From: Heterostelium multicystogenum
Taxonomy: Eukaryota; Evosea; Eumycetozoa; Acytosteliales; Acytosteliaceae
Direction of reading: 5' to 3'
DNA: 64,000 nucleotides
Assembly (NCBI GenBank): GCA_003667245.1
Contig: RCNN01000081.1
Coordinates: 1 to 64,000, forward strand
The translations under genes and the position numbers were made by a program. Under the pieces are notes generated by a model. The model searched no databases and was not told the DNA's origin. It saw nothing but the letters and a program-made list of their open reading frames with translations. This document shows, one piece after another, positions 35,169 to 49,002 of this stretch. Each line of letters begins with the position of its first letter. Position 1 is the first letter of the stretch.

Positions 35169-38100
35169 TTAATTTTTGCTCATCAAAGTTTCAAGTATCT
35201 TCTTATGTTCATCAGACAATCCATTGTACACACTTTGGATGAATGGTTGCAAATTGACCAAAATGTTCTTGATATCTGGATACTTCTCTGATTTAATATA
35301 TTTGCTCTTCTCAGATAGAAGAATTACTTCCAAAATCTTTGGATATTCGTTTTGGGGTGATAAAGGACGAGTTGCTATAATAAATGGTTACCATGATTAG
35401 TTCAAATAATATAAAAATTGGGTCATGACAGTACATACGCTTTTATAATTTCGACAAGATTTTCAAGGACAATTGGGCTTCAGATTCATCTTTAATTGGC
35501 AATTGGTTGAGCCACAATGGGATAAGGGATCCCATGTGTGGAGCGAGGGCTGGTCCACAGTAAACAATAATTCTACCAATACCGGAGGTGGCATTATCAG
35601 AGCAAGAACGTTGTTCATCATCTACTTTAGCGTTATTTGGAACAACACATGCGTTCATTGCTTGGAGCGAATCTAAAACGTATGGAGCAAAGTATTGAGT
35701 TGCGTATTGAGAAGCAGCTCCGAGACCAAAGGCTGAGGCATGCTTGACAGATGCATCTTTACTTGTCTTGCATAAATTAATTAAGAGTGGGATGATATGA
35801 GAATATAATTGACCAGCAGCAAGACCACCATGTTCGATTAGATCGTCCAAAATGCAAACCATGGAGGATTTGACGGTATCTGAGGTGTCTTGACTGTTGA
35901 TTCTTTCCAAAATATCGGAGAGGAGGGTCTCTTGGAGAGCTGGAACACATTGTTGCTTAATGGAAAGGAGAACATCACCAACAGCAATGGCAACGCTGTT
36001 GTAGGCATCTTCAATGTAATGCAACTCTGAATTTCTATGTGGGTCGTCATCTTCTTCGTCGATCTCTTCCTCGGCGTCTTCTCTAAAGGCATCCAAAATC
36101 TCCAATACCTTTTTGATGGTGACAAAAATGAATTTGACTTGTTCGTTTGTCAAATATTTGGCACCAGCCATCTCAATAATTTCACCAATGGTCTTTAATT
36201 TCTCACTAATAATCTCTGGAATAGACTCGGCAAGAACACTCTCTGAAAGTTTGGAAATGACAAAATTAAAGATATTCTTGTTGGCTTCGGTAACACCGTT
36301 TGGTGCAGTCTTTTGAGCATAGGCGTTGGCGACTCTGAAAAGATGTGGAACCAATTCGACGGCGTTGGCTCTGATATCTTCGTTAAACTCATAATCGATC
36401 AACTTGAGTGTCTCTGTAGTCAATGGTTCTACGTATGGGTAGAGATCTTCAGCCAAAACTGAGGTGTAGATAACCAAAAGTGAGAGTGCCAATGATTTAT
36501 TCTCAACTGCAATGTTACTTGATTCTGCAACTGTGTCTTCAATATAATCCTCACCATAGTCTGATGATAGAAAAAATCAAGGAGTTAGTAATTAACAATG
36601 CGTTGTTTTGAAAATATAACTTACTGGTGGTTACAATTTCAACTCTAGCCTTGATAGCTTCGAGGATTGGCTTCATACAGTAATCAATGTATGGAGTGAA
36701 TTCTTTTTCAAGACATTGGCAGAAACGTGTGCAGGCACGGAGGAAGAAATCAATTTGGGGATCATCTGATTCGAATGGTGGTTGTGAGGAGATGAATTTC
36801 ATGAGTTGGTGGAGGTGGTTACCGAATACTTCCTTCTTGACAGCGAGACCAATCAAACTGATAGCTTCGATGGCTCTACCTCTCAAGGTTCTGTATGGCT
36901 TGGTTGTCTTTGTTTGGAGGATTTCCAAGAAGAATCCCATGAATTTGTCATAGTACTATTATTAAAAAAACAAGGATCAGTAAAAAATATTTCATTACGT
37001 TTGAATACTGCTACTTACTGGGAGGAAAGCATCACCAATGCATTCGACAATCGATGAGAAAGCACTGAGAGCATTCTCGGCTACGTAGATGAATTGGCTG
37101 TTCATCATTGGGGCAATGAGGGTGAACAATGCTTCAATGTGTGGAAGAATCAATTCTCTCTTGAAGTCTTCGAGATAGGTGGAAAGGAAGAGACAGACTG
37201 CACCTTGTACACGTGGGTTTTGGTCACTAGCACCAACACCAACAGCTTGGAAAAGCAACTCGTAGTGCTTCTTCAATTCATCAGCAAAGTCGTTGGCCAT
37301 TTGACCCAAACAGAAGAACAAACACCAACGCACACGTGGGACTGGATCCTTAACCAATGGTGTAATTAAACTACAATGTTTTGAAAAGGTAATATTAGTA
37401 TTTTGTAAGCCAGTATTGAAATAACATCATAATATTTACTTCAAAATATGTGACAAATTCTTTTGGAGTGCCTCTCTTGAACCTTCACAAATCATAGCAA
37501 TTGACATGAGAGCAGCGAAACGCTCATTCCACAATTGTGAACCCAACAACTTTGGAATATATGATTGGAAGGTAATCTCTGCCAATTGTCTTGGGAGCTC
37601 AACAGCAATACGGTCGAAAGCATCAATAGCTGTGCTGGAATCTGTGTTATCGTCATCTCCGTCATCCTGGCAAATGAAATAAGAATTAATAAATAAAAAT
37701 TATAGAATCGATCTGTTATAGTTACAGTTGATTGATTCCACTTGTCCAAAGAGATTTCATCGACTTGAGCAGTCCACTTGTATAGGACTTTGACAATGTC
37801 ATCTAAGTATTTTGGATTCTTCTTGAAGACACTTGGTTTCTTTTGGATATAAGTGAGGAAGAACTCCAAAGCATAGTGTCTGGTCTCTTCTTCGACCATC
37901 TCTGATGTAAGGATTTCGTAGAATGACTTGAATACCATATCAAAGTTAGAGTTGAACCATCTTGACTTGGTCTCAGCAATGATAATGAAAACAATGATTG
38001 CTTCTTGAGCATTCTTTTCTTGATTCATTTCGATGGCTCTAGTAGTTGCCTAAAAATAATCATGTAAATAAGCATAAGTAAGGACGGACGGAACGTATTG

Positions 38101-38962
38101 GTTGTTGATTCATTTACGTACTGCAATCATCTGTGGTAATAATGGCTTGAAAGTATCTGGATTGATTTCCTGGATACTGATGAAACTGGATACTGCAGAG
38201 AGTGCTGCAGTTTGGACAAAGACCGATTGGTCGGATAAACCACCTTTGATGATCTGAACAAAGAGTGAGGTGTGTGGTTTGATGGTTTCAGTGATTTCGT
38301 GTACAATCTTGCTGACAATGAGGAAAGCTGCCTCTCTCAAGTCGTCGACTGGGTTCTTAGTCATCTCAATGAGGACAGAAAGCAATTCCCACTCATCTAT
38401 AGATGTGCCATTTGAGGTAAGTATATGCTACAAAGCTGACAATTACAGTGAGAAAGTTGTGATACATACTCTTACGGATGAGATCTGGAGCCAAGGAGGC
38501 AATGATGCTGATAACCTTGTTTCTGGATGACTTTGAGATGTTGGCACGCAACAACTCGACCAATTGAACTTTGACGCTCTCTCTGGTAGCTGGTGAGATC
38601 TTTTCCCAAAGTGTGTTCTTGTCCGATGGTGAAAGGAGTGGACGAACCAAAACAGCTGAGAAGTCCTTCAACTAAAATGTAAAAAGATGATGGTTATTAT
38701 GATTGAATTCTAATTGGATTCGATTGCAGTGTTGTATTTGTTGCTGTTGATATTGTTGTTGTTGTTGTGTTGAGTGGTTGTGTTTATTGTGCCATACCAA
38801 TTGATCAGTGGAGTGGACCATCAAGAACAAGAGACAACCAATCAATTGATCTGGTTGGGCCTTGTATGTGTTGAATTTTTCCTCTGCGAGTCTGATGACC
38901 TGAGTGTCATTGTGAGTGAGAGCTCTGATGGTGTCAATGAAATCCTGTGGTATTTGATCCAT
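35169..38962 (-). CDS. ipo5: Importin-5 / karyopherin beta-3 type nuclear import receptor
   Basis: Importin-beta family receptor that carries cargo such as ribosomal proteins and histones into the nucleus under RanGTP control. The ATG at 38962 gives MDQIPQDFIDTIRALTHNDTQ and LAEEKFNTYK, the usual importin N-terminal repeat. HEAT repeats follow over about eight exons: LRANISKSSRNKVISI, LREAAFLIVSKIVHE, VRWCLFFCLGQMAND (with NPRVQGAVCLFL), TLRGRAIEAISLIG, an acidic loop (EEEIDEEDDD, 36045-36075) and SSMVCILDDLIEHGG, then HASAFGLGAASQYA. The last exon ends at TAA 35169-35171. Introns are short; one clear example is 36561-36624. A possible single-base break lies near 35455, where the frame reading LVEIIKA leads to the last exon. 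The long IPO5-like arrangement favours IPO5 over IPO4. Confidence 0.9.
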
Positions 38963-40470
38963 TGCTGTCGTCGTCTTCGTCGTCGTCGTCGTCGTTTCTA
39001 TTCAATTCGATGTATTCTGCTAATCTGGAACAAACAAACAAACTAACTACTCTATGTTGGCTACCAATAATTTAAATATAAGCGGAACCTAAATAGTCAG
39101 CTAAACAACTATATATATTCTACAGTTGTATTGTGCAAAGTAAATAAGATAGTAAAGGTTTATTATAAAGTTTAGTTGGTTGATAGATTAATTAGTAAAC
39201 TTTGGGGTGTGTAGCAGTAGAATAGGAGTATAGAGGGTGGTGGGTGGTGAGTATTGTGGTAACTAACTAATAGAATTAGAAGGACAGTTTGTTTTGTCGG
39301 AGTGGAGTATTTCTTTAAAGAAAAATAAAAATCCAAAAATAAACAATCTTTAAAAACAACTTTAAAATATATCCAATGTTGTAGTAGTGTGAGAGTGTGT
39401 TGTTAGATAATAATTTAATTGACACATGTTAAAATTGTGTGCTCTGTGCAATGAAAGGATGAAAGAATAGTAGTCAATCTATTTCTTTGATGCCTGTGTC
39501 GAACTTTATCTCTTTAATCATTTATACGATAAATCAGTAACACTGAACTTTCTGAAAGTCAGACATAAGATCGATCTTGTAAAGTCTAGATTACACTTTT
39601 ATCTATCGATCTATTTCCATGGGTTAAATCTATCTATTAGAAACCTTTGGTAAATAGATGAATGGATTATAATGATGTACATTGGTAGGTGATGGTTGCT
39701 GAAAATCAATAGCATTAAAGAAACATCTAGATAGTAATAGTATTTTACTTGAATTTACAAAGTATTTGACTCTACTACTTTACAAAACTATGCTATTATA
39801 TTCAATTATATTCTATTATACTCTATTCTATTGAAATAATATTATGTTACTTACAAAGATTATCAAGACGAGAGGAAGTTACGTCTAAGTTGGAGTGCTG
39901 ATTTGTTGTTTTGTTTTTTGTTTTTCCTTAGTTACAAAAAACCTATCACAAAATGGAAAAAAAAAATAAAAAGCGAAAAATTCAGGAGTATGATAACCCA
40001 TTAAAATTGCAAAAAAATGGAAAAAATGAATACTTTTTTTTTTTGAAATGGTGTTAAAACGAACGAAGTTCTGTCTGAACAAACTTTGTTGGTGCCACAA
40101 AGTTAAAAGGTGGTAACAGCTCAGCTAACATAGAGAATTTTCATTTTTTTGATGGAAGGAAGTCAATGATAATCATCACCATATTGATTATATTATGAAG
40201 TATGTTCAGTGTAGCCAACTCCAATTGGACAACACTTACTACGACTGAGGCTCGCGTCCTGACTGGTCATTATTGGTCTTTTTCAATGAATAGATATATT
40301 CGTTTGGTCACCGTGAAAAAAACGACCGAGCATTTCGTTTAAAATCAAATTTCATTTCGAGTTTTAAAGGTTTGATAATTATGTTATTTGAAATGAATCA
40401 ATGATTTGATGCTTAAAATCAAACTTTGTTTTTTACTTAAATTTGGCTGTAGAGTCTGACCAGTCACACG
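38963..40470. other. Intergenic region between divergent importin-5 and OSGEPL1 genes
   Basis: Shared 1.5-kb upstream region. A run of (GTC)n/(GAC)n triplets lies immediately before the importin ATG (38966-38996). On the minus strand GTAAGTAACA at about 39844-39853 could be the donor of a 5' leader intron for importin-5. T-rich and GTGT-rich stretches occur near 39200-39420. No gene recognised. Confidence 0.5.
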
Positions 40471-41824
40471 ATGTTGTTTATAAGCAGAACTTCAAAACTT
40501 TCGGCGTCATTGACCAGGTCAATACAAGCATTAAATCCGCAATTGCGCTTGGCTAGCAGATCGTATGTGACCACAATATTGGGTATTGAGACAAGCTGTG
40601 ATGATACGAGCGTCGCCGTTGTAAACAGTGACAGGCAGATTCTCTCAGAATACAGGAAGGCACAGTGGGACATCCACAAAAAGTTCAATGGTGTTGTGCC
40701 AAAGCTGGCTTCGGAGGCTCATACGCAGGTCATTGATGAAGCCGTCGACTATGCTTTGAGCCATAGTAATAAGACCATGGAAGAAATCGATGCAGTTGCT
40801 GTCACCACAGGTCCTGGCATTGCTTTCTCGCTTCAGGTTGGTGTGGAAAAAGCAGTTGCACTTGCTAAACAATATAACAAGCCACTCATATCTGTAAATC
40901 ACTTGGAGGGTCACTGTTTGACATGTCGTCTCTCAGATCCAATGATTGAGTTCCCTTTTATGACTCTGCTCGTAAGTGGTGGACACACCCAACTCCTCAT
41001 CTGTCATGGTGTGTCAAACTATACACTTCTGGGCGAGACCATGGACGATTCCGTAGGTGAGGCCCTCGACAAGACAGCAAGGATGATCGGATGTAGCTTT
41101 GGGGAGGTCTATGATGGAGAAAAAATCTATTCAAATATTCATGGAGGCGAAGCGATAGAGATACTTGCAAGGTAAATTATGTTTATATTCAGTTACAAAC
41201 ATCTTCACTAATGTGTGCGACTCAAATACAGAAAAGGCGACCCTAAGAGATTCAATCTATCGTTGCCAATGCTGGGATCAAAGAATTGTGACTTCTCATT
41301 CAGCGGACTAAAGTCGTCGATGAAAAGACTTGTCGAGAAATTGCAGTCGGAAAAAGGAGAGTTGTCACTCAACGACAAGTTTGATTTGGCAGCATCGTTC
41401 CAACATGTAGCATTCAAGCATCTGGAGAAAAAGACAAAACAAGCATTGGAATGGTATGAAAAGACAGGAATATCATCTGTTGGTAACAATAAAGCCCTGA
41501 GAGGTTTCGTAGTTACTGGTGGAGTGTCAAGAAAACTCAGCACTGAGAAAACAATTTGAAGGAATTGCAAACAACAGAAATCTACCAGTTTACTACCCCG
41601 AGCCATCACTGTGCACAGACAATGGATCAATGATAGCATGGGCCGGAATTGAAATGTATAAACACCAAATGTTTACTAATCCAGACGATGCTTTCTATCT
41701 GCCAGTGTGGCCACTTTCCAAAGAACGAATATTTGAATCAAACCTGAAAGAAAAAGATAAGAAAATACGAGAAAGTTGGTATAAAGATGTTGTAGACAAA
41801 TATGGACCACCCAACAACAAATAA
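40471..41824 (+). CDS. osgepl1: Mitochondrial tRNA N6-adenosine threonylcarbamoyltransferase (OSGEPL1/Qri7)
   Basis: Transfers threonylcarbamoyl to A37 of ANN-decoding tRNAs in mitochondria. The first ~33 residues are rich in Arg, Ser and Leu without acidic residues, fitting a mitochondrial presequence. Then come TILGIETSCDDTSVAVV, the metal/nucleotide motif around SEAHTQVIDEAVDYA, TTGPGIAFSLQVG, NHLEGH (metal His pair), LLVSGGHTQLL, GEALDKTARM and KNCDFSFSGLKS. The C-terminal half has VVTGGVS and PEPSLCTDNGSMIAWAG with the conserved Asp. One intron at 41172-41231 (GTAAAT...CAG) joins EILA-R to KGDPKRFNL. One extra A in an AAAA run near 41532 breaks the frame between GGVSR and NSALRKQF. The presequence and TsaD/Qri7-like motifs favour the mitochondrial over the cytosolic (Kae1) enzyme. 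Length about 430 residues. Confidence 0.93.
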
Positions 41825-42220
41825 TAACAAGACTATCAAGTAAAATAAAATCCATTATCCTATGTATATATTTAATAACTTGTTGTTATCTCAGATTTTG
41901 ATGCCAGCTCAGATAAGTTGGTTTAGATTAAAGACCAACAAATCAATATAGATTAAGTTTATCGATTTAAGACCTTATAAATTGCAAATAGAATTAGAGT
42001 ATTGATTGAATAAAGTGTGATCAAAAGATAAGTATTTGTTTGGGGTGTAAATAATTAAAAAGATAGTTATTCTTTTCTCTTGATTATTTGATTTGATTTT
42101 AAAATACTATATTATAATGTTGACTTTATGATTTTAGATAGCAATCAAAAAAAAAATTGTGTAATTTTATAATATATTGAGGGTTGTTGTTATTTTGAGG
42201 TTGTTTTGTTGGTAAATTAT
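41825..42220. other. Convergent intergenic region
   Basis: About 400 bp of AT-rich DNA between the 3' ends of OSGEPL1 (+) and Ran (-). Contains AATAAA-like signals on both strands. No other feature recognised. Confidence 0.5.
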
Positions 42221-43219
42221 TTAAAGCTCGTCGTCTTCTGGGACTGGGAGGGCAACGGCGGCGGCAGTTTCTTTTTCATAGGCGTCCATCAATTCTCTGT
42301 CCAATGGGACTTCTGCTGGTGCTAAATTTGGTGCTTGGACCAAGGTGACGTTCTTGTTTCCAAGGAGCTTGGAGGTCAACCAGATGAATGGCTTCTCGAA
42401 ATTGTAGTTGGATTTGGCAGAAACATCATAGTATGACAAGTTGTGTTTACGATGGAAAGTGATTTGGGATGGCTTGACTTTACGATCCTTAACGTCGACC
42501 TTGTTACCACAAAGGGCGATTGGGATACCCTCACAAACTCTAACCAAATCACCGTGCCAGTTTTGGAACGTTCTTGTATGAGACACGTGAAGTTACGTCA
42601 AACATAATAATGGCACATTGACCTTGAATACTATAGTTATATAATGATTGAATGTTAGCATCTACAAGTAATTGCTATCTATAGTAATTGACTAACTAAC
42701 TAAGCTGCTAACTAAAAGTAACCATTGACTAAACAATCACCTCGCTAAATTACTTAAGTAATTTTGTTAATTTTTTTTCGAAAAAAAATAACAAATGTTT
42801 TGATCAAAGATGCTAGAGTGTTGTTCTCGTTCGTCTGGTCTTTGTCGTTCTTGCTTGTTTAGTTAATTTGAACTACTAATAATTGTGGTACTTACTAATA
42901 ACCATCTCTCAAACCACCGAATTTCTCTTGACCAGCAGTATCCCAGATGTTAAATTTGATTTTTCCGTAGTTGGTAAAGAATGGGAGTGTAACAACATTG
43001 ACACCGAGGGTTGCTATTTAATTATAAAAGTATCGATTGAATGACAATTAGTACTGAGAAGTTGGAGGTGAATCGTTTGTTTTTGAGAAGAAAATACTTA
43101 CGGATGTATCTAGTCTCGAATTCACCAGTAAGATGACGCTTGACGAAAGTAGTCTTACCGACACCACCGTCACCGACCAAAACCAATTTAATAGCTGGGT
43201 TTTCTTGAACTTCAGTCAT
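42221..43219 (-). CDS. ranA: Ran GTPase
   Basis: Small nuclear GTPase that sets transport direction through nuclear pores and works in spindle assembly. Three exons: [15 protein letters not shown] with the P-loop [10 protein letters not shown] (43102-43219); a short exon with [29 protein letters not shown] (42896-43013); and [44 protein letters not shown] to the acidic end PEDDEL (42221-42631). Introns 43014-43101 and 42632-42895 join the codons exactly (ETRYI-PTLG, GYY-IQG). One extra A in CCAAAACTGG near 42566 breaks the otherwise near-invariant NVPNWHGDL. The effector region, switch II and acidic tail identify Ran rather than another Ras-family protein. The gene lies 3.3 kb from importin-5, its functional partner, but in a different transcription unit. 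Confidence 0.97.
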
Positions 43220-43865
43220 CTTTTATTTATTGTTATTATTATTATATATATATAAAATATTTATAACTGTGTGAATTCGATTGAAAATTAATGATATGAT
43301 TGTGTTGTTTATCAAGTCACATTTCGAAATAGTTGAGTTTTGAGTTTAAAAAATAAATAAAAAATAAAAATTAAATAAAAAATTTTCGAAAATTGAATTG
43401 TGAATTTTTTTTGTTTTTGTGTGTTTGTTTTGTTAGTTATATATGTTTGTTTTATTGAATTTGATTGATTATCTAAATTTAATAGTAATAATGAATATTA
43501 TACTTACAACAAATAATATTATTATATTGTTAATTTATCTTGTCGATTTAATAGATAAATAGATAGATAGATAGATAGAATACAAGTTTTATAGTTCTAA
43601 AATCTAAAAAAATAACCAAAAAAAAAACAAAAACAAGTTGGCGGGTGTGAACAACAAAATCCATTTTTTTAAATTTCTTTGGTTGTGGTGTTGGCGCCAA
43701 TCTCAATCTCTTCATTCTCAATTATCTCCAAGCTTAGATTAGGAATAAAAGATAATAAATTAATTTATGACCAAGTCTTAGTGTTGTATTATCACTATTA
43801 CTACCTGTTGTTAGTTTGTTTTTTTTTTTTTGTGTATTTGTTTAGATTGATATGTGTTGTCTTGT
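43220..43865. other. Intergenic region upstream of Ran
   Basis: AT-rich region between the Ran start and the MED14 stop, both on the minus strand. It includes an AGAT/TAGA microsatellite at 43553-43580 and AAAAATAAA runs near 43350-43380. Likely the Ran promoter. No gene recognised. Confidence 0.5.
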
Positions 43866-46800
43866 TTATTTGGTTTGGTTTGAAGAAGATGATGATGTTG
43901 ATGAGCTTGATGTAGTTGTTGTTGTTGTAGTTGTTGCGGAGGAAGATGATGATAATGAGTTAGTTGTTGGTATTTGTGTTCCTCTTAGTCGATCCACATA
44001 TCCAACAATACTTGTAACAAATAAATAGAGAGCACTGGGCTTATCGGGTTTGAGTACTTCCGCAAGATCTTTTTGAACAGATTCGACAACGCTACGGTTT
44101 GCTAGGTCGTTTGGTGTGAGCTGGTTGGTTGAGTCAGGATTTGCACGGTCATGAGTGTTCCAAAATCGTATATGATTGAGTTGATAGTTGAATATCAGCG
44201 GGATATCGATAAGAAGATCATTGTTGATGCCCAGCGAGGAGTCGCTTGTTTTGATATAGTAACGAATGATGATGTAGAGCGTCGATTGATCCTTCTTGTG
44301 GATGAGCACATCCTTGATCTTTGAATTGGAAGTGTGCATATCCATAACATACTTGATAGGGGAGTTGGGATCGCCTCGCAATATTCGCAGGAGCTCGAAC
44401 ATCACAAAGCCGGGTGTAGTAAACAGCTGGAGGAACGATGTAATGGTCTGGATTCTAAACGAAAGAACATTCACCTTCTTCTTAAAGTAGACTGATAGTA
44501 TGTTCAGCTCATTTCTGCCAAGAACACTCTTTTGATCCTCTGTTTGTTGTTGATAAGAAGGAGAAGAAGAAGAAGGAAGTGTAAGTGGTAATCGTTAGCG
44601 GTATAGGATGATAAATAGATTGCTTACTGTTGAATATCTCCAGTTCAAATGTGGAGAAGTCTCTGACTGCTATTTGGTAGAACAGGGACTCCGTTTCAAA
44701 TTTGAATGACAATGTCGGGAGCTCAGGTTTGAGCACACTCTGGAAGTGTTTGGAGAGAGACACTATGTGAAAGTAGAATATGATCTTTTGGAGTGTGGAG
44801 TGGAGGTGTTTGTTTGGAACGAGCCAAGAAGTTCGCTGTCCATAGAGATTGTCCAGCGAAGGAGCACCGATTCTATATTCCATTATATGGTGGAAGTTGG
44901 GGGTGTAATGTAGTCGGTATTTCGACATTATATTGGAGCCGAGTGCCTGGACTGAGTAGAACGCATCTTCTATTGAACAGTGTTCCGCTGATATTGCCCT
45001 GATGTCAATACCATAGCTGCAACGAGATCGATGGATTGGTTAGTGGTCGTTGAGTCGGAGGCCGTTCATCATGGATGGTGAGTGAGTACTTACGTATTTT
45101 TGTAGACGAGTCTTAGTTGATTCAGTGACCTTGGGATGATCATGATTTCCAGTGGGAGGAAGTACTGTGGCGTATCAGAGGTGATAACCGTGTGAATGGA
45201 GTAAATAATATCATTTGTTGTTACTATTGATTTGAGCAGGTGTTCAATGCTGCTGTTGATGTGGTTGATGTCACTGAGATTGGTGAGGTGGTTGTAGGTC
45301 GATGATGTGATCGTGGTTGCTATGGGGATCTCATTCAATTTGCGCTCCAGCATTGGGAGGAACTGATTTGGATGAGGTTGATAGTCGAGTACATATTTTC
45401 GGGTTGTTGGATGAATACATATTTTAAGAGTTGATCGAGTTACCGACTGGTTGGTTGGTTCGTTAGGGATAATCAAAGGTTAGTTTGGCAAATGGTTGGT
45501 CAAAAGATTGAAGCTAATACATACAGATTTACAACAAACAAGTTCAATTTCAGATGGCTTGAAAGATTGAATCTGAAGATAGTTGGTAATCTCTGGCTTG
45601 GCAATTGAGTTGAGGAAATGGTTGATAACAACTGACAGTTGAATGATCTTATTGATGGCGAGCATATCGTTTTTGAATTCTTTCAGCCAGTCAATTGACT
45701 TGATAGAGTTTGGTTTGGTTAGTAGTTGCTTGGAATTCCAGGTTGGATGGTAGCAGCTAACTTACAGCGTTGTATGTGAATGTCCATTGGCCATTGTCAA
45801 ATTGGTAGTGGGGAGGCTTGATGGTGGCCGGTGTAAATTGGAAGTGTTGGTGAGTGTTTGATTCGTTGAATGTGATGGTGCAGGTGCTATCGTCGGGCAG
45901 CGACAGGGTCATGATCTCATCGGCCACTTCGATGAATGAGTTTGGTGTGGCGTAGAAGAATGACAGAGTGTCGTGATCGGGGTTGTGGCTGTATTGCAGA
46001 CTGTGTGAATTGAATACCTCAATCGCCAATCGAACGGATATTCTCTTTCTGGCAGTGTTGACGAGTGATGTCATTAGTTCAAGCAAATATCTATGGTAAT
46101 GAGAATATCTTTTGTTGTCCAAGTCCTGTTTAAGAAAAGAATGTCGCTGTTGCTGTAGCTGCCGCTGCTGTTGTTCGCTGTAGCTGTTGCTGTTGCTGCT
46201 GCTGTTCTTCTTTTTCAACAAAACAAAGTCATCTAACATACTCAAGAGGTGATTTAAGGGATTACTCTCAATTTTGATCGTTGAAGTATGTTGCATAATA
46301 GATGATTGTGAATTTGACCTAAAATTGACAATCGAGGCCCTGTAAGTATGTGGGAAGTGTCTGAAGTTGATCTGCTGAGACTTACTTGGTGATAATCAAA
46401 TGAAAAGATGGTCGAAATGTGATTATATTTACAGTGATAATAAGATAGTATATATCTCTATCTTTAGGCAATCTAATACATATGTAGTTGCTCTCAGAAA
46501 ACAGGTCCAACATCAAGGGGATCTTGTAGAAACATTCCAACTTTAAAAACAAAGAAGACTCTTCGAAGCATCTCAGCAATGACTAGATTTGGTGATGTGA
46601 TTGATAGGGTTAGGTCGTTAGTCAACGGAATCAAACGCCTTACTCTATTGGTCCTATAGGACTGCACTTACTTTGAGCTTCAACTGATTTACAATATTCG
46701 TTATTTCCTTATAGTTTAAATTGAGTTTATACTCCATATGCAGTTGCAAGTCTTGTGTAATTGTGATGTACAAAGTTAGCTATGATTGCGCTGTTCAGAT

Positions 46801-48698
46801 GCGCGCGCATCTGAATCAAGTGTCGATCGATCTATGCTTACCATTTGAGATAAGGTGATTTGAGGATATAATATATTTTCCATTGTGAGAGTTGATAGAG
46901 ACGATCAGCTCATTTGAACCATAGAGATTGACTTTGAGGACGGTTGGCAGTGGCTCTTCGCTTTTGTCTACTTTCTCTCGACTTTCATTCTCATTCTCAT
47001 CGCATACACCGTCCAATGCCACATTCCTCACCAACTCTGCGAAATCTTCAAACTCAGAGTTTGAGTCAATTAGATGCTGATACAGTTTGTTTACCCTATG
47101 AAATGAATGTAAATTGATAGCTCTAAGCAATATAGCTTCCACGTTCAATTTGAACTACAAGATGATGATGATAATGATGATGTGCCATCAAGCAATGAGA
47201 ATCGAGTTAGTTGTGATTGATTGTTGATTGATGCCGTCTTCTAGATAGAATAAACCTAACCTACAATTCTTAGATAGTTTTCATTGGATGGATGTGTAAT
47301 CGCTGGTGTATGAGTGATAACCAAATTGGACTCATCCTGTATGAATATCTTTATGTTGGTGTTTACATTTGGATCCAAACTTGATGCAGCAATCATGATA
47401 TCGTCGGCTATCCAGTAGAATATAGTAATAGATCCATCTCTGCCATAGATTGCTTTAATATTAGAGTTTGTAGGATTGAGAGCTGCTTGTTTCTGGAGCT
47501 GCTGTTGCTGTTGTTGCTGTTGCTGTTGCTGCTGATTTCTTGTAAAAGTATTATAAGCCTGTGAAGTCAATAGTTCCATCTTGGATTTGATGACAAAGTA
47601 ATCTATCGAAGCAAGAATAACGTTAGTTAGTTAGTTAGTGGTCAACCAGGAGTGTTGTAACGCAATGACATACGAATGATATTGTGTAGTTCATAAAATG
47701 GCATTTCAGATGAGAGTAGTCTGTTTTGTATTCTGTCAATGAGCGCCGCTATGCCATGCTCGACAGCAGCCTTGATGAGAGGTGCCTCTGTCTCACGTTG
47801 CTTGAGCACATAGAGCTGGATGTCGCGTATGATCCATGGCGCAGACTCGTTTGCACCCTCCAGCGTCAGTGTAGCCTCGTACTCATTGGGCACAACGATG
47901 TGCGCCAGACCCTTGTCAACAACGATGGGCTGCTGAAACTCCTTTGGTATGTCGGTCTGAAACAACTTGTATGTAATGATATTGTCCAGCTTTTGCTTGG
48001 CCTTGCCAATGGCAAGTTGTGATAATGGCGGAGGAGGAATGACCGCTTCGATTTGAGTTGGCATTCTCAGATATGAGCCTTGACACAACACATCGATGGC
48101 AGTCGGCACATCATACACCGGTGCTCGACTGTTTATCATTCCCTCCTTTGTCATTATCAGCAGGTCAGCCGCATCCCTCAAGTATATATCCTGTTGACTC
48201 GCCATCTCTATAATTTTCTAAACGTAGTTGTTGTTGTCGAAGCGGACTATCAGTTAGCCAAAATCATCATGATGATGTTCAAACTCAGATGTAGAAATAG
48301 GTCATAGTTACATTAGCTTTATTCAAAGTGGTTAGATGCCTTGACCACTTGATGACGACAAGCAGTCTCACGAATCGCTCACGAGTCTCCTCAAGGTAGT
48401 CAGCAATCTGCTTCTTTCTCTCGAGGTCACTCTGGTTGACCAGACTGACACTAAGCTCGATGAGCTTATTATATGATTGCTCGACCAGTCTGTGGATGAC
48501 AGTTGACAGTCTAATCGTCCTTTGCGACTCATCTTGCGGCAGCATCATCTGCTGCTGGCCCATCATCATCCACTGCTGCTGTTGTTGCTGTTGCTGTAGT
48601 GCAGGTGAATCATTTGAGTTTGGAGTTGATCTATTGCTGGCATTATTGTTATTACTATTGCTAATACTACTACTATTCATTATAAGATGATCAAACAA
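43866..48698 (-). CDS. med14: Mediator complex subunit 14
   Basis: Central backbone subunit of the Mediator coactivator linking transcription factors to RNA polymerase II. The N-terminal exon (48285-48698) has Asn/Ser and Gln runs, then the MED14 signature TVIHRLVEQSYNKLIEL, SDLERKKQIADYLEETRERFVRLLVVIKWSRH. The second exon (47642-48218) continues ASQQDIYLRDAADLLIMTKEGM, RAPVYDVPTAIDVLCQGSYLRMP and the VVPNEYEATLTLEG block. About eight further exons follow at 47256-47579, 46816-47148, 46382-46579, 45757-46296, 45480-45665, 45090-45476, 44509-44990 and 43866-44474, separated by short introns. The C-terminal pieces (YGIDIRAISAEHCSIEDAFY, VMFELLRILRGDPNSPIKYVM) are less conserved. A second Gln run is at 47490-47540, and the protein ends in a Ser/Thr tract. 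Start may be 48698 or the internal ATG at 48680. Identity rests mainly on the first 250 residues. Confidence 0.85.
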
Positions 48699-49002
48699 AC
48701 AACTACTTTAAAGAATCAACTGATAATGACAAGAATCAAAGGTGAGGAGTGTGATGATGATGATCATTCAAAAATTTGAAAAAACCAGATGAACAAAGAA
48801 TGGTGGTTCCCACACATCATTTTAAAACTAACAATTTAATTTTGAGCAAGTTCTGCTCTGCAAGCGTGTGTGTAATGTATATTGTAAAAATAAATTTTAT
48901 TGAATCTGGTAATCATCACAATGTGGGTGATTGTAACAAAGGGGAGTGAAAGGCTCCCTATGATTGATTAATTGATTGGGGCGCTTTGCATCACGATGCC
49001 AT
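48699..49002. other. Intergenic region
   Basis: Roughly 300 bp between the MED14 start and the RRN3 stop, both on the minus strand. AT-rich with a short GATGAT run near 48755. Presumed MED14 promoter and RRN3 polyadenylation region. Confidence 0.5.
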
